Below, piece by piece: positions 34,201-44,834 of a DNA stretch of 64,000 bases. Below the pieces are notes generated by a model, which saw only the letters and a list, made by a program, of their open reading frames with translations, searched no databases and had not been told where the DNA came from. Position 1 is the first letter of the stretch; each line of letters starts with the position of its first letter. The stretch is from Beroe forskalii (Eukaryota > Ctenophora > Nuda > Beroida > Beroidae): contig WFMF01000219.1 in the NCBI GenBank assembly GCA_011033025.1, positions 186,001 to 250,000 on the forward strand, in the 5' to 3' direction. The position numbers were made by a program, and so were the translations under genes.

Positions 34201-36619
34201 ATCTTTGTACATCTCAAACCTTCGCTAGGGGTCTGGCCTGGCTGTGCCCTGTTTGTGCCTGCACTACTTCTGCTTGTGTTCAGTGAGGGTAGAGCTAGTC
34301 TCTCCAGCAGATTGTCCACCAGACCATGCTCTCCAATGGGGGCTGGGTCTATGTTTTTACGGGTGAAGCGGTCTGAGAGAGAGGCAAAGCACCGCAGTGC
34401 TCCATCGGACACCTATGGAGGGTTGAGTGGCCGTGGGTTAGAAACCATAGAATTTTGGAAATATCAAGGGTTTTAATTGGGAATTAAGCTGTCCCAGAAG
34501 AGTATGAAATTGCAACAAGGTTAACTTCGTGGTAGGGTTTGAGAATTATATGGACATCTTTTTCTTCACTGCAAAGACTCAAAGAGCACAAGTGGTACTT
34601 AGTATTTACTTAAGACACTTTGAATTGTACAAGTGGTAACCTGGGTATCTGAATGGTGAAGAAGAGAAGATAAGGCCACAACACACTCAGGCAGCGCTTC
34701 ATCTGTAGGCTCACACTTTGTACACAGCTTACTAACTACCTGCAATCATTGGCTTCCATAGGTGATCACTGATTTTGAACTTTTTTGTTTTTTAGCAATG
34801 CAAATGATTTTGTAGTGGTAAATTTTCATAGTTTATTACTGCAATTCAGAAAATTTCAGAAAGATACAAACATAATCTCGCTAGTAAAAGTGATTTTTAC
34901 ATAGCTTGCTAACTACCGCCATTGCAGAATGGAGGATATCCTTGTGGGTAGAGTCCTGGTTTTCTGATATGAAGCTAAGAATAGCAGGCATACCTCCAGC
35001 TTGAAAGATGAGACCAGCTTCTCTGGTTACCATAAACTCTAAAACCTGGTGTGGTTCATGTATAAGAAGATTTCATGTAGAAGTCTTATAGTTATACTTC
35101 AAATGTAAATTTCTACCTCAAGGTTTAGTCACAAACTTAAGAGCAGAGGAAACAACAAATCTCTCCATTACTCACCTTGATACACTGCTCAGATAGGTCC
35201 TTGCCTGTCCTTGTGTCACTCCTCTTGCTAAGCCTGTCACACAAGGCTTTAACTGCTCCATCAACAGCTACAATCCTTCTGGTACACTGTAGATCAGGGA
35301 AGTTTAAAATGAGTGAAAGAATATTTGAGTGAAAGAATATTTTTATTAATCTCCAAAATATTTTACAATAACACACATACACACACTAAAAAAGATGAAT
35401 GAATAAGTTAGAATCGAAACCTTCCTTGAATCGAAAGAATATTGCTGAAAGAAATGATTTTTCATTACTTCATTATGGACTCTTGAACAATTATTTAAAC
35501 AATCTATTATAAAACCATAGTTTATATTTAACTTTCCTAGTTACTAATATCATTTCTTGAAAACTTGAAGTTAATTGACGATATTGTTATGCGTATCAAT
35601 TTAATTGAGGAACTATTAACTATTTTCGGAACTACTTGTGGGAGGAGGAGAAGAAGGATAACTCTTCATTCTTATTGGTTCATTCATCATGCCCATATTG
35701 GGCATAGAAAATAAAGCAAGTCATATAGGTGTAACACCATGGTATAGAGAACCATCGAATACAAGATGTGTCACTCTAGGGAGGTTCAGTCAAGCATGAG
35801 CTCCCTTCATGGGACATACCATATGATGTAACATACGTATGTGATAGCACATCAAGTATTTGGGTAATCTATTTTGTTTCAGTAACATGAAGTTAAGGCT
35901 ATTGAGAATTGGTCTTTTTGATTTTCGGACTCTGGGCTTAGTTCCCAAGCCAGAAATTGTGTATCATTAGACCAATTTCTTCCAGTATAACCAAGTGATC
36001 CATGTAGCAGTATCTGTGGCTGGAGAAAGGACACAGTGGCTAAATGACCAAGATCTAATGAGAAGATAGATATTTGTTCGTAACAATTGGAGGTTTCAAA
36101 CAATGATGCATGAAAGAGAAACCTAAAGTTCATCAGAACATCACCAAAAAACAAGTTTGAACATTGATTGGTTGAAGGTCAATAGAAATATGGAAAAAAT
36201 CTACCTCTGCACTGACATCCAAGTAAAATCGCATGGCACGAGCTGTAGCCTCAAGAATGTTCTCAGGGGCAGAGTCATCCATAAATATGCTACATAAGGC
36301 AGGGAGGAAGGTCCTTGGGGGACAACTGAAATAAACAGAATAAAGTACTATGAAAGTGTATCATTGTATCAATATCATATTATATGGTAAATTTCACAAA
36401 AGATATTATAGGTTCAATGCACATGAGTCAATAATGGTAAATTATCATCAGGTGATTGTAATCCCTGTAAAATAATCACCTTTCAAAGCATTGGTCAATG
36501 TTGTCACTCATGAGGAGTAACATACAAAGCTGCTCCAGGGCAATGAGCTGCATGTCTCTGATGTCACCATGTCCCATTTCCAACCACTCCAGCAACATGT
36601 CTGGATCCACATCACCCAT
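20281..36619 (-). CDS. HECTD1: HECTD1 E3 ubiquitin ligase, 5' part (about 20 exons)
   Basis: The spliced minus-strand peptide follows remembered vertebrate HECTD1 closely and in order, from [19 protein letters not shown] at the start, through the armadillo-like N-terminus and ankyrin repeats, to [26 protein letters not shown]1 is a large HECT-type ubiquitin ligase. Exons read by eye: 36619-36480, 36325-36205, 35286-35176, 35045-34917, 34739-34641, 34412-34220, 33760-33637, 33379-33186, 32226-32064, 30734-30595, 30239-29793, 29611-29427, 29254-29146, 28698-28560, 27653-27551, 27292-27210, 26989-26828, 25269-25118, 21023-20950, 20403-20281. They give about 1,000 codons, well under half of a usual ~2,600-residue protein. 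No MIB, SUN or HECT exon is seen downstream; genes with unrelated products follow on the same strand. Confidence 0.85.
20595..20940. repeat. 21-bp array with donor-like GTGAGT motifs in HECTD1 intron 19
   Basis: About 15 units such as CGGCTGTTGACTCACAGCAT (+ one base). On the gene strand most units read CTGTGAGTCAACAG, so each offers a consensus GTGAGT 5' splice site. The array starts about 15 bp after the real exon 19 donor (GTAAGTGAGTTGACACTG), which resembles the unit. Confidence 0.9.
21240..21335. repeat. Three ~43-bp tandem repeats
   Basis: TTATCGCAATACATGATGTG followed by TATTATTTACACATGC occurs twice in full and once in part. Confidence 0.85.
22567..23010. repeat. GGTAACCATGGTAACGTACG repeat inside the foldback element
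   Basis: About a dozen ~33-bp units around the near-palindrome ACCGGTAACCATGGTAAC. A similar GTTACCATGGTTACC core occurs in the intron part of the 127-bp array at 25.3-26.5 kb. Confidence 0.85.
23077..24000 (-). pseudogene. LINE reverse transcriptase C-terminal fragment, frameshifted
   Basis: Two frames join near 23.6-23.7 kb. The upstream one has [39 protein letters not shown] and [13 protein letters not shown]; the downstream one has [18 protein letters not shown] and [12 protein letters not shown], then [17 protein letters not shown]. This is the well-known C-terminal RT region of CR1/jockey-type non-LTR elements. The catalytic FADD and the endonuclease are absent and one frameshift is present, so it is dead. 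It lies between the arms of the foldback structure. Confidence 0.82.
25205..26480. repeat. 127-bp array of HECTD1 exon 18 start plus its splice acceptor
   Basis: About ten units marked by GGTCCTCCTRAGGAGAG near 25262, 25389, 25516, 25644, 25771, 25898, 26024, 26151, 26278 and 26407. The first is the functional 3' splice site and exon start; the others copy the acceptor and about 55 bases of exon, followed by a GTTACCATGG-rich intron part. At 127 bp the copies cannot stay in frame, unlike the exon 10 array. Plus-strand open frames here are artefacts. Confidence 0.93.
26828..30239 (-). CDS. HECTD1: HECTD1 exons 11-17: linker and helical region
   Basis: Exon 11 (30239-29793) starts GEWMIPESS, matching the family's PGDWMCP position, and is a long S/T/P/G-rich low-complexity insert. 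Its 21-bp internal repeat (coding MATPVEP) contains a one-base frame slip near 29935-29945. Exon 12 is A/S/G-rich. Exon 13 gives [20 protein letters not shown]; exon 14 [18 protein letters not shown] (family KASLALIRKMIHFCSEALL); exon 15 an acidic D/E/T-rich linker; exon 16 [11 protein letters not shown] (family EITATVLD); exon 17 [20 protein letters not shown] and RLGVISYVS, strongly conserved. The phase between exons 12 and 13 does not close as written; a seven-G run in exon 12 may hide an indel. Confidence 0.72.
27690..28545. repeat. 16-bp minisatellite AGTGGTGTCAGAGTGA filling HECTD1 intron 14
   Basis: About 45-50 copies with few variants. The array runs from just after the exon 14 donor (28559) to close to the exon 15 acceptor (27654), so it makes up nearly the whole intron. 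The same 16-bp period and core recur at 62.98-63.39 kb in a protease intron. Confidence 0.92.
30595..32226 (-). CDS. HECTD1: HECTD1 exons 9-10: ankyrin repeats
   Basis: Exon 9 (32226-32064) encodes [19 protein letters not shown] and [20 protein letters not shown], two ankyrin-repeat halves. Exon 10 (30734-30595) continues [20 protein letters not shown] and [17 protein letters not shown], the next repeat, then VVHILQNPG. In-frame joining requires the acceptor GGAAG/ACCAGC rather than the AG four bases earlier. The 1.3-kb intron between them consists almost entirely of extra copies of the exon 9 end and the exon 10 start (see repeats). [10 protein letters not shown] appears to carry a 2-3 residue insertion relative to vertebrate ARERGHSE. 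Confidence 0.85.
30709..31660. repeat. 126-bp array of HECTD1 exon 10 start plus its splice acceptor
   Basis: Eight units, near 30709, 30835, 30961, 31087, 31213, 31339, 31465 and 31591. The first is the functional exon start. Each carries the pyrimidine/AG acceptor (CCCATTTCCCAGGAAG), about 28 bases of exon (ACCAGC.ATCACCAAAGCG) and about 90 bases of intron. Units are 97-100% identical. Because 126 = 42 codons and the unit has no stop on the coding strand, a 370-residue frame runs through all copies into the exon. Confidence 0.95.
31690..32063. repeat. HECTD1 intron 9: TGTTGTCA-type repeats with two extra copies of the exon 9 end
   Basis: Short units of the type ACAACACCTGACAACA surround two ~55-bp blocks (about 31785-31840 and 31908-31962) that are near-copies of the 3' end of exon 9 with its donor (AAGCATGCAGTGTAGTGG..). 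The true donor, GTGTTGTC, is itself a repeat unit. Confidence 0.9.
32941..33170. repeat. GTGTAAAAG short tandem array
   Basis: Units of 8-10 bp (GTGTAAAAG with variants) abutting the HECTD1 exon 8 donor on the intron side. Confidence 0.85.
33186..36619 (-). CDS. HECTD1: HECTD1 exons 1-8: armadillo-like N-terminal region
   Basis: Start chosen at 36619 because the peptide [13 protein letters not shown] aligns with the HECTD1 N-terminus. Conserved blocks in order: [16 protein letters not shown] (exon 1), [20 protein letters not shown] (exon 2), [19 protein letters not shown] (exon 3), [11 protein letters not shown] (exon 4), [13 protein letters not shown] (exon 5), [19 protein letters not shown] (exon 6), [16 protein letters not shown] (exon 7), [20 protein letters not shown] and [11 protein letters not shown] (exon 8). 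Phases are consistent across these junctions. Introns are 0.1-1 kb and mostly ordinary AT-rich DNA; an array of GTGTAAAA-type units (32.94-33.17 kb) abuts the exon 8 donor. Confidence 0.85.
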
Positions 36620-37504
36620 TATGAGGGTTTATGGGCAACCTATAAACTAGGTTGCAGTCTTGGAACTCAGGAGAATTGTGTGTTTAGTGAACTACTTGAT
36701 AGCAACTTTGCAAATGCCAAATGAAACCATATATATGGTATATGTGAATTTAGGTAACAAGGTTTTACCTCAGATGAAGATCTTACAACTTGAATACACT
36801 TTCAACTCTTGTCATTGGCTGTTACAGCTGTTGAAATAGAAGTAGATACTTAAGTTTAAATGTGGTAGATGCATGATAGAATGAAATATTATGTCATATT
36901 AACACTGCACTTAATTCACAAAAATCAGGGCTATCTTTCAATTTTGAAGATACTTGTTATGTCATGTGATTATAATGAACATAAAAAAATATTTAGATGA
37001 ACTTATATGCCTGATGCCAACCATTAATTAAGGTGGGCAATATCATATAGAATAGAACAATTTTGACATGACATCAACTCGAATATTCAGACCAATCTCA
37101 AGAAAATCTGCTCCATTAATATAAAGTAACCTTAGGTTGAGGAACACAATATACCAAACTTTGAGGCATGTACCTAAGTAAAACAAATTCAACAGTTTCT
37201 GGTAGAGTGCACTAATACTTTGAATGATAAATGATTTTCACTGAAATTTAGAAAACAGTACTGTTGAGTTTTAAGTTTAAACCTTTTAGCTAAAAGTTCA
37301 AAAAACTGAAAACCCTCGGTGGGGTGCGATTTCAATTTGTGAATGGGTTGACGATGGTGCAATGTGAGAAATTAAGTCATATTTTTCAGTTTCAGCAGCT
37401 GCAAGATTTTTTAACCCCTTGCCATCAAACTTAATTCCCTTTGCAAGCCAGATACATCGCTTTGGCGACTTGCCCTTACCCCCTTACCAGTGGCCGGTGC
37501 CTTG

Positions 37505-37860
37505 AGTTGTGGGCTCAAGGCGAAAAAAATATGGGCAGACAACGTCTGGCAAGTCAGGCGTTGCCTGACCCCTTAGCGCGCGCCACGACTCAAATTTAAA
37601 ATAATGGGTCTGACGACGTCAGACAATCAGATCGCAAATTAATTAAACTTGTACTTGATTGTCTTCCTAAGCCCGCATAGGTGTGTGTACGCGCCGCGCG
37701 CTTTCCCTACGGGGAAGCGCCGCGCGAGCCACACAGGGATATACGTGTTTAGTAATTGATTGTCTAGCGTTGACAGACCCTCCCGAGAATAAGCGCCGCG
37801 CGCGGCGATAGCTGACGCCAGCGAGCGGCCGTCATACATCGTACGACAAGTACTTGATGG
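37505..37860. mobile_element. Second copy of the GC-rich element family
   Basis: Shares CCTAAGCCCGCATAGGTGTG, GTACGCGC..GCGCGC, and ACAGGGATATACGTGTTTAG with 3305-3400, in the same order. It starts with CAGACAACGTCTGGCAAGTC, AGGCGTTGCCTGACCCC, and carries the TTAAAATAATGGGTCTGACG block. GC-rich against AT-rich flanks. No ORF of interest. It lies upstream of the HECTD1 start. Confidence 0.7.
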
Positions 37861-38675
37861 TCGGTCCTCGGTATAATTTAATTTTAAGGAACGCCGCGCA
37901 GAGTGAAGTTGTAAGCCAACAGCTCATATCCTCTACAAACGATTTCGGCACTGGATAAATGTTTGAGTTACGTTTAATTTTAACGGCCATCCTGATCTAG
38001 CCAAGCACTAGCAGATTACACAAGTTCTAAAATTGTTGCTCAAACATTGGATATTACATATTTAAAATATAATTATCTAAAATCAAATCTTGCCCAACGC
38101 ATTGTGGCGTTTATGTGTGATGTATTGTTCCTACTCGTTGGTAAAAGACGACGCACCAATTTTTCAAAATGAAATCAGAGATCATGCATTTTAATCATTG
38201 ATGTTTGAGCAATAATTTCAGAAATGGTAAAGGATCAATTTAAGATGATGGAAGAGCGATTAACGAAAGAACAAATATGATTTGAACATGATTACAGATT
38301 AAGTAACTACAGTAATTGAATGAGGTGGAAATGAAATAATTAATATTTTATGATATACCATAAAAGCATAAAAATATTGAATATGCGGTATTAAAAATAT
38401 AACATCGCCTCTTGCAAATTGTTTCTTGTTGTAAATCTCATCTTACTAATATTATTCCTACCATAATGACTAAGTCTAAAGTTTGTCAAGCAATGACCAA
38501 TGTTTAGTATTACCTTTGAGTTATACCTAAAAACTGAACTTTCAGTAACTTAACTCATTTTCAATAACTTAACCATAATCAATATCATAAAAAAGAATTA
38601 AAAATCAACCGGTCCAAAAATTATGAAAGTTTCTATAACGAAGTAACCAGAATAAGGTACTGGTGAGTTTCACAG

Positions 38676-38790
38676 GTACTGGTGATCGGTCTGCAGAACG
38701 TTCGTCATTGGTTGGTAGAACAGCCACCACTCCGCGCCCTTCTACTATTCTGAGCGGTTTTACTCAGCCCATCTTTGAGGGTGGTGTGAG
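38676..38790 (+). CDS. Possible exon (low confidence)
   Basis: Between a GTTTCACAG acceptor and a GTGCCC donor, an open plus frame reads TGDRSAERSSLVGRTATTPR and STILSGFTQPIFEGGV. Just upstream GGTACTGGTGAGT duplicates the exon's first bases. No known domain; its phase does not match the 39140 frame. Confidence 0.25.
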
Positions 38791-39139
38791 GTGCCCTTTC
38801 ACTCTTCAGCTCTGAGAAAATGAGAGATTTAGAGAAGTTTGATTTAAGACTAACTTCGAATTAGAAATCAAATATATGGGTGAGGGATGGTTCACATGTT
38901 GCGTGATAATCAGCCAAGAGGTTTTCAAATGATACGCTTCATAACATTTAACATGATTACGGGGTGGGGGGATTAAAGTGCTGAAAGTCTGATATAGATA
39001 ACGTAAAGTATTGATGGCCCCTAACAATTATTGCAGTGATAAGTAGACCCACATTTATCTGTTATACTTATAGTTGAACTATAAAATTACACTGAAGTAC
39101 GATGAGAAAAAACAACTTAATTTCACCTTTCACTTCTAG

Positions 39140-39303
39140 ATTTCGAGACTTCCACTCCTCAGGCGCTGTCTGCTGCTTCGGAAATCATTGACCCGAATTC
39201 CTTAGCTCCTGTTCCGGAAGTGAGCACTGATAACTGTCATCACGTGGTCAGGGTGTTTCGAGGCGTGGAACCTGGAAGAGGGGTTGTTACCAGACATGTT
39301 TAG
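39140..39303 (+). CDS. Possible terminal exon (low confidence)
   Basis: After TTCACTTCTAG an open frame reads FETSTPQALSAASEIIDPNS and HHVVRVFRGVEPGRG to a TAG stop. No homologue recognised; it may be a decayed gene end. Confidence 0.25.
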
Positions 39304-39969
39304 GAGGAAAGAAATTTGGGGATTTTTCGAAAATCCCTTTATTTTCGTACCCCAAAACTTTTGAGTTTGAAAACTTTGGCTATCGATGCAGCTTTACAAT
39401 CACGCTGAGTTCGACAGGTGTTTGGTCGACATTCAGCCTTACTTCCTGGGCTAACATGGCTTTGATACTGACCAATCAGCAAACGAGAATACGAGATGAC
39501 GAGTAACACGTTACTGTTTGGTCGAGGCGATTTTAGGATCCTAAGCTAGGACAATGTAAAATGTAACTATAAGGGACAGATTTCACAATTAAATTTGAGA
39601 TGGTTGAAATTAAAGCAGCTTGATAACTTTAAGAGAAAAAGCGTAGCGAAAATTAAAAAAGGAAGAGGACAAATTATAGGAAATACCTAAGCAAGGCCCT
39701 ATATGATCCACAAGTTTACAAGCGAAGCCCAATTATATAGGAGCAACAATATTGACAAATTAATTACAAAATTTGATTTTAAGATCATCTACAAAATAGG
39801 AGTAAATGATGTAAAAACTAGACGAAAATTGCCCTTGAATTAAGACCGCTTAAAATTATCACTTTGTGTTATCCAGAATTAAGCTTTACTTTTCATGTTA
39901 AAAACCTAATAATGGTGATATTACAATATTATAGCTAACTTCAAAGAAAGTTTTAGTCTTTAATCATAA

Positions 39970-40806
39970 TTAATTCAAAATTCGCCTATAGAACGATACA
40001 ATTTCATCAGCAGATTTAAAATTTTCCGTATTTTCTTTCAACATCTTTCCTTTCAAAGTTTTCTCGTTCATTTCCTTCTTATGTTTACTTATAATTTTTT
40101 CCAAAGCCTTAACACCCTCAAGTTTTTTAACGATTTCCATCGCATGTTCAGGACAAGAGACAATTTCATCAGCAATCTTGAGCAGCAAAGCTTGGCATCT
40201 TGAGTACAAGTCTCGTAGAACATTGAGGTTTCCTTGGTAGATTTCAGCCTCAGTCATGTCCTTATTGGGTTTGACACGTCCAAGAAAGTACACAATGGAA
40301 GTCACAGCGATATCCTTCTCTCCGAGGAAGTTGTCAGCATGAATTGACACAGATGAATACTGGAGGTAAAAAGCAAAGTTCTTGTTGCCCTCCTGGTATT
40401 GACAAAACACGTTCTTCATATCGGAAGAAACACTGGAACTTGCTACGGCTAGCCCCAGCGCCGCCTTCACAGTACCGCCAATGCTATCCACGATATCTCC
40501 CACATTCTTTTCACCTTCCGCAGTTGATTTCTTAGCCAGATCAGTAGCGTTGTCAATCAACCCATCTAACTTTTGTAGGTCAAAATGTGAGCTGAAGTTG
40601 GAGTAAGAAGTGGCGCTTGACACCAGCTCCCCGCCATCTATAAGCCCTTTTGTATGGGCGTTAATGAACTTCATAGCAACATCCAACGTGTTCCCAAGCT
40701 GCTTTTGAGCTAGTTCTATTTGCTTTTGAACGGTTTCCTGGGCGCCCTTGTTTTCATCAAAAGCAAGTTGTAAAGACGGTCCATTTCCCATGTTTCGTGC
40801 CTGCAT
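39970..40806 (-). CDS. Intronless gene, 278-residue protein of unknown function
   Basis: An uninterrupted frame from ATG to stop within AT-rich DNA that otherwise has short frames; its codon use looks protein-coding and no splice sites are needed. The product is predicted mostly alpha-helical: Q/K/E-rich amphipathic helices (VQKQIELAQKQLGNTLDVAM), a mildly hydrophobic alanine-rich segment (GTVKAALGLAVASSS) near the middle, then YQEGNKNFAFYLQYSS and a lysine-rich C-terminal helical part. No signal peptide or strong membrane span. I recognise no family. A single-exon gene of this layout could be a retrocopy or a horizontally acquired gene, but nothing here proves either. Confidence 0.6.
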   Translation of the reverse strand: MQARNMGNGPSLQLAFDENKGAQETVQKQIELAQKQLGNTLDVAMKFINAHTKGLIDGGELVSSATSYSNFSSHFDLQKLDGLIDNATDLAKKSTAEGEKNVGDIVDSIGGTVKAALGLAVASSSVSSDMKNVFCQYQEGNKNFAFYLQYSSVSIHADNFLGEKDIAVTSIVYFLGRVKPNKDMTEAEIYQGNLNVLRDLYSRCQALLLKIADEIVSCPEHAMEIVKKLEGVKALEKIISKHKKEMNEKTLKGKMLKENTENFKSADEIVSFYRRILN

Positions 40807-41849
40807 TATTTTGAAGATTAATATTCAACCACGGCACCAATAATTGAACACGTATGTTTGCTTTAAGGCCGAAAGTAAGCTGCACAAGATAAGCATTATA
40901 GCTCAGCGCCAGGCTACAGTGGCATAGGATTCAATGACGGAAAATCAGATGATAGAAAATATTCTAATTCTAAAACTTATTCTCAAAAACGCCATTATAA
41001 GCCAGAATAATATATCGCTAAGTTTGTCGAATTATAATTTGGGACCTGAGTAAGGTTCTTCAACCAATAACTCAAATACAATCGAACCTAATAACACTGA
41101 TAAGTTCTAAAAGTTTTTACAAAAGTGAATTTTGATTTAAACCCTGGTCTTAGATTTAGTACCGAAAGCTCAATGAGGAGACCGGTATTGTAGTGCGAAA
41201 AAAATCAAGTAGAAATATCAGTCTTCTCTAAATCAGAAAACCGGACATTTTACAAAACTAGTTTTCAACTTAAAACTTGTTTTTTCTAAACTCGTTTTAT
41301 AGCTTGCTGGACCAGAATACCAGGAACTTGAGCCACGCCTCACGTCATGCTCACTCGAGCCTGACCGATAACTGATAAGCTGGGAATTCGATTACTATAG
41401 AGCGCACAAACAAGCGATTGTTGTTGTTGTGAAATCCACGTTGGGGCTGGCAAGTTTAATTTGAAACACCAGCAATGGTTAATATTTTCAGTTTTATTTG
41501 AATATTTGATAAGCGCAAGGACGCTACGTGCAGCTGTCATAAGACTTGTATTTAGTGTGATAAGAATTTTAAATGGATATTTAACGGCTTCCGTGAAAAA
41601 TCATGGGAGGAAAAATCAAGGTACATAATATTATATATGAATTTTAAGCAGCTGCGAGAGTAGAATTTTACCTTTTAGACAAGGTATACACATTACACAC
41701 TACACAGTCTATATAATTCACATGCCGTTCAGGCACGTTATCGCCACACATAGAGGCTTGATTACCACTGTCACGTCAGGCTATATTCCAGGTGAGCTGC
41801 AGTTCATATAAAGTAGCCACGCATCTCATATGATTATGGATTCAAATGG

Positions 41850-42025
41850 AGTCATATGAATTCAAATAAATTCAAATGAATTCAAATGAATTCAAATGAA
41901 TTCAAATGAATTCAAATGAATTCAAATGAATTCAAATGAATTCAAATGAATTCAAATGAATTCAAATGAATTCAAATGAATTCAAATGAATTCATATGAA
42001 TTCATAATATGAATTCATAATTCAT
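41850..42025. repeat. 10-bp array ATTCAAATGA
   Basis: About 15 nearly perfect units giving GAATTC every 10 bp, ending in GAATTCATAATATGAATTC, itself palindromic. Confidence 0.93.
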
Positions 42026-42449
42026 ATGAATCAATGAAAATTCGGTCGTTGGACATTTGGGTCGCCACAAACGTTGCTGTTGGTTGTCGAGCGACGCTCT
42101 CTCGCTCGCTAGGGTTCTGTCACTGGGGGTAACACAACCAAAGTTACAGTACTTAACTTACATTATAACATATATTGTAGCGCATCCGGTATAAATCTAA
42201 GCGTGTAAGAAATGTTTGACTAAACGCTGCACGTGAGAAATAGCCGGTTCAACGTCATCAACTCACTACATTAAACTATGATAATGACGTCATCCTACCC
42301 GCCCATTTCTTGTGCACGGAGTATAATCTATTTTTAATATTCGATGTTTATTTCGGAATAAACCACACGACGTTCTCCACCTTCCTACATTGAAGGCTCT
42401 GTGTGATTTACACCCTTCACTAGACAGCTCCTCACGGACCACGGTGGTG

Positions 42450-42520
42450 AATTGTCTGACGTCGTGGCGCGCGCGCTTCGCGCGCGCGAGGGGGTCAGGC
42501 AACGCCTGACAAGTGGTGAA
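42450..42520. repeat. Short GC-rich hairpin of the same dispersed family
   Basis: AATTGTCTGACGTCGTGG, GCGCGCGCTTCGCGCGCGCG (a perfect hairpin) and GGGGTCAGGCAACGCCTGAC in series. It resembles the cores at 3.15-3.3 and 37.55 kb. Confidence 0.65.
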
Positions 42521-42958
42521 CATGTCAAAGCGCTACTAATGAAACGAGCTATTTATATTACAGGGTGTACGCGATATTAAAGATAGGATAATGTTTGTGT
42601 CATATGGTGCATTTCACTATTTCTCTATTCATTTAAGTCATAGAATTTATGTGCCCTTCAGAGTCCGAAATCAAACATACCTATCGGCTGATAAAATGTT
42701 TGAAAAGATAGGTTTGAACTCAACCTTAAATTTGAGATTCATCACATTCAAGTATCTAAGTCCTATGTGATGAAATTATCCAATTCTTTATTGTTATTTA
42801 TAAAAGGTTCAGACGGCCTCCGCCAACGTTAATCTATAACGAAAATTTCATTGATGATTCGAGCCTTTTGACAGCACTGATTGACGTCATCCAAATCCAC
42901 GCGAGGTCAGTTACCCGAACCTTCCAACGGTTTTTTAGGTTTTTAGGTTTGTTTGGAA

Positions 42959-43815
42959 GATTTGTCATTCATAAAAAATATTTCTCGCCCTCAAAGATAA
43001 AAAATTCCAGATTCCACATTCAAGGAAAATATTTCGAAAAATCTCGATTATTGGAAAAAAAAAAGTTTCCCAGTAAATCAGAAAAAAGTTCCTGGAAGGC
43101 ATGCCCACCTAACGACTTTTTAAAGGTTTGTGGTTGACATGTGGGGAACGTCGCACCGGAATCATAGCAGCATTTTTTCAGGATTGAATTAAACCTCTGG
43201 TCAAGCATCGAGTAGGACATCACTTTTTTAATCTTTGATGCTTCCTCACTGCACTCCGCTGCAGAACGTATATCCAGGCTGTGTTTGGATTGGGCGTGCT
43301 CAGCAATGGTTATCCAGGCTGTGTTTGGATTGAGCGTGCCCAGTACGTATATCCAGGCTGTGTTTGGACGAGCGTGCACAGTACGTATATCCAGGCTGTG
43401 TTTGGATTGAGCGTGCACAGTACGTATATCCAGGCTGTGTTTGGATTGAGCGTGCTCAGTACGTATATCCAGGCTGTGTTTGGTACGTATATCCAGGCGT
43501 GCATTGAGCGCCGTACGTATATCCAGGCTGTGTTTGGATTGAGTGCTCAGTACGTATATCCAGGCTGTGTTTTGGATTGAGCGTGCACAGTATATCCAGG
43601 CTGTGTTTGGATTGAGCGTGCACAGTACGTATATCCAGGCTGTGCTTTGGATTGAGCGTGCAATATCCAGGCGTATATCCAGGCTGTGTTTTTCTGGATT
43701 GAGCGTGGCTGCTGTGTTTGATTGAGCGTGCACAGTACGTATATTGTTTGATTCATACGGCTGTGTTTGCGTACGTATATCCAGGCTGTGTTTGGATTGA
43801 GCGTGCATGGATGGC
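42959..43815. repeat. Copy 1 of a duplicated block: unique flank plus degenerate 39-bp array
   Basis: Bases 42959-43265 match 44835-45140 at high identity (TTTCTCGCCCT, AGTTCCTGGAAGGCATGCCC, TGTGGTTGACATGTGGGGAA). Both run into the same minisatellite (ACGTATATCCAGGCTGTGTT + TGGATTGAGCGTGCACAGT); here there are about 14 units with many indels. Confidence 0.9.
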
Positions 43816-43832
43816 ATTCAGGCTGTGGGTAT

Positions 43833-44568
43833 TGACATTATATCAAATTCGATTATAATTTGAGAATAATCGGCCAATTAAAAACAGAATAAGAAATTCG
43901 AAAGTATAGGTAATATCCCAACCCGATATATCGATATAATTTTCTGTTTCCATGACTTTCAGTTTCATGACTCATGACTTCATGAGTAAATAATTAAAAT
44001 CTTATTAAAAGTAGTTCTTGAAACTCAAATCCAAGTAGCAGCTGATAAGTTGTTATCATACACTCCTCCTTATATTCAGGATAGCATGTCACAGAATGAC
44101 AGTATCAGATGCAATGGGCGCATATGCTGGTTAATCTCGTTAAAAAACAGAGGAAAAGCTGATCAAGAGGAACAAAGGTAACCCCAAGCGGCAAGCTCCC
44201 AAGGTGTGGGCTCCATCATACTGCGCTAGTGCTATGATTGGAGGCAAACCCATGTCTTTGATGCTAATAGGCTATAGGCTCTGGCATGTAGCAATATAAG
44301 AATCCCAATATTGAGTTTTGAGCCGCGCATAAAAAACTGGACTTGGAACTGTCGCCGTTATTGGTTATTGCGAGGCTGGTACGTCCCAGCTTCAGTTCCT
44401 TCCTGCGAGAATGAAACAGTTGATTTTATGTTATACTTATGGTTTTACTTATATTTTACTTCATTTTCAGATAATGATGAAAACCAGGCCATTGTATTAA
44501 CCAGTGGAGCAGTGGGTCTGATGGTCTGAAGAGTAAGAAGAACAAAGCCTTATTATGGTGAGTGTTTA
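43833..44568. repeat. Left arm of a large inverted duplication
   Basis: Homologous in inverse orientation to 51762-52680. It includes two exon-like blocks: one after TATATTCAG (GATAGCATGTCACAGAATGA..) and one between TTCATTTTCAG and a GTGAGT donor (44471-44559, coding NDENQAIVLTSGAVGLMV and a stop). Both are preserved in the other arm with a few indels. Confidence 0.88.
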
Positions 44569-44834
44569 GTATACCTTACGAGACATATTTAAAAGGTACG
44601 AACTTTGAGAATTTTTCGAAAAAATCCCCATATTTTCGTTCCCCCAAAATTTCGATCCCCAAAATTATTTCCCCCAAATTAGTAAATTACGGGTTTGTGA
44701 TTTGACTTACAGTGCATAAGTATGGAATTCCCACACAAATTTCAATAATTATGTCAGTGTAGAAGAGTTCAAAATATCTAAAATGCAGTTATTTTGAGTT
44801 TTTACTTTTCAGTTACTAGACTGAGGCACAATAA

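Noticed and set aside
44311..44529. 72-residue plus-strand ORF as a complete gene
   Set aside because: Only its last part lies in an exon-like block shared with the inverted copy; the rest is intron with a TTTTCAG acceptor inside.
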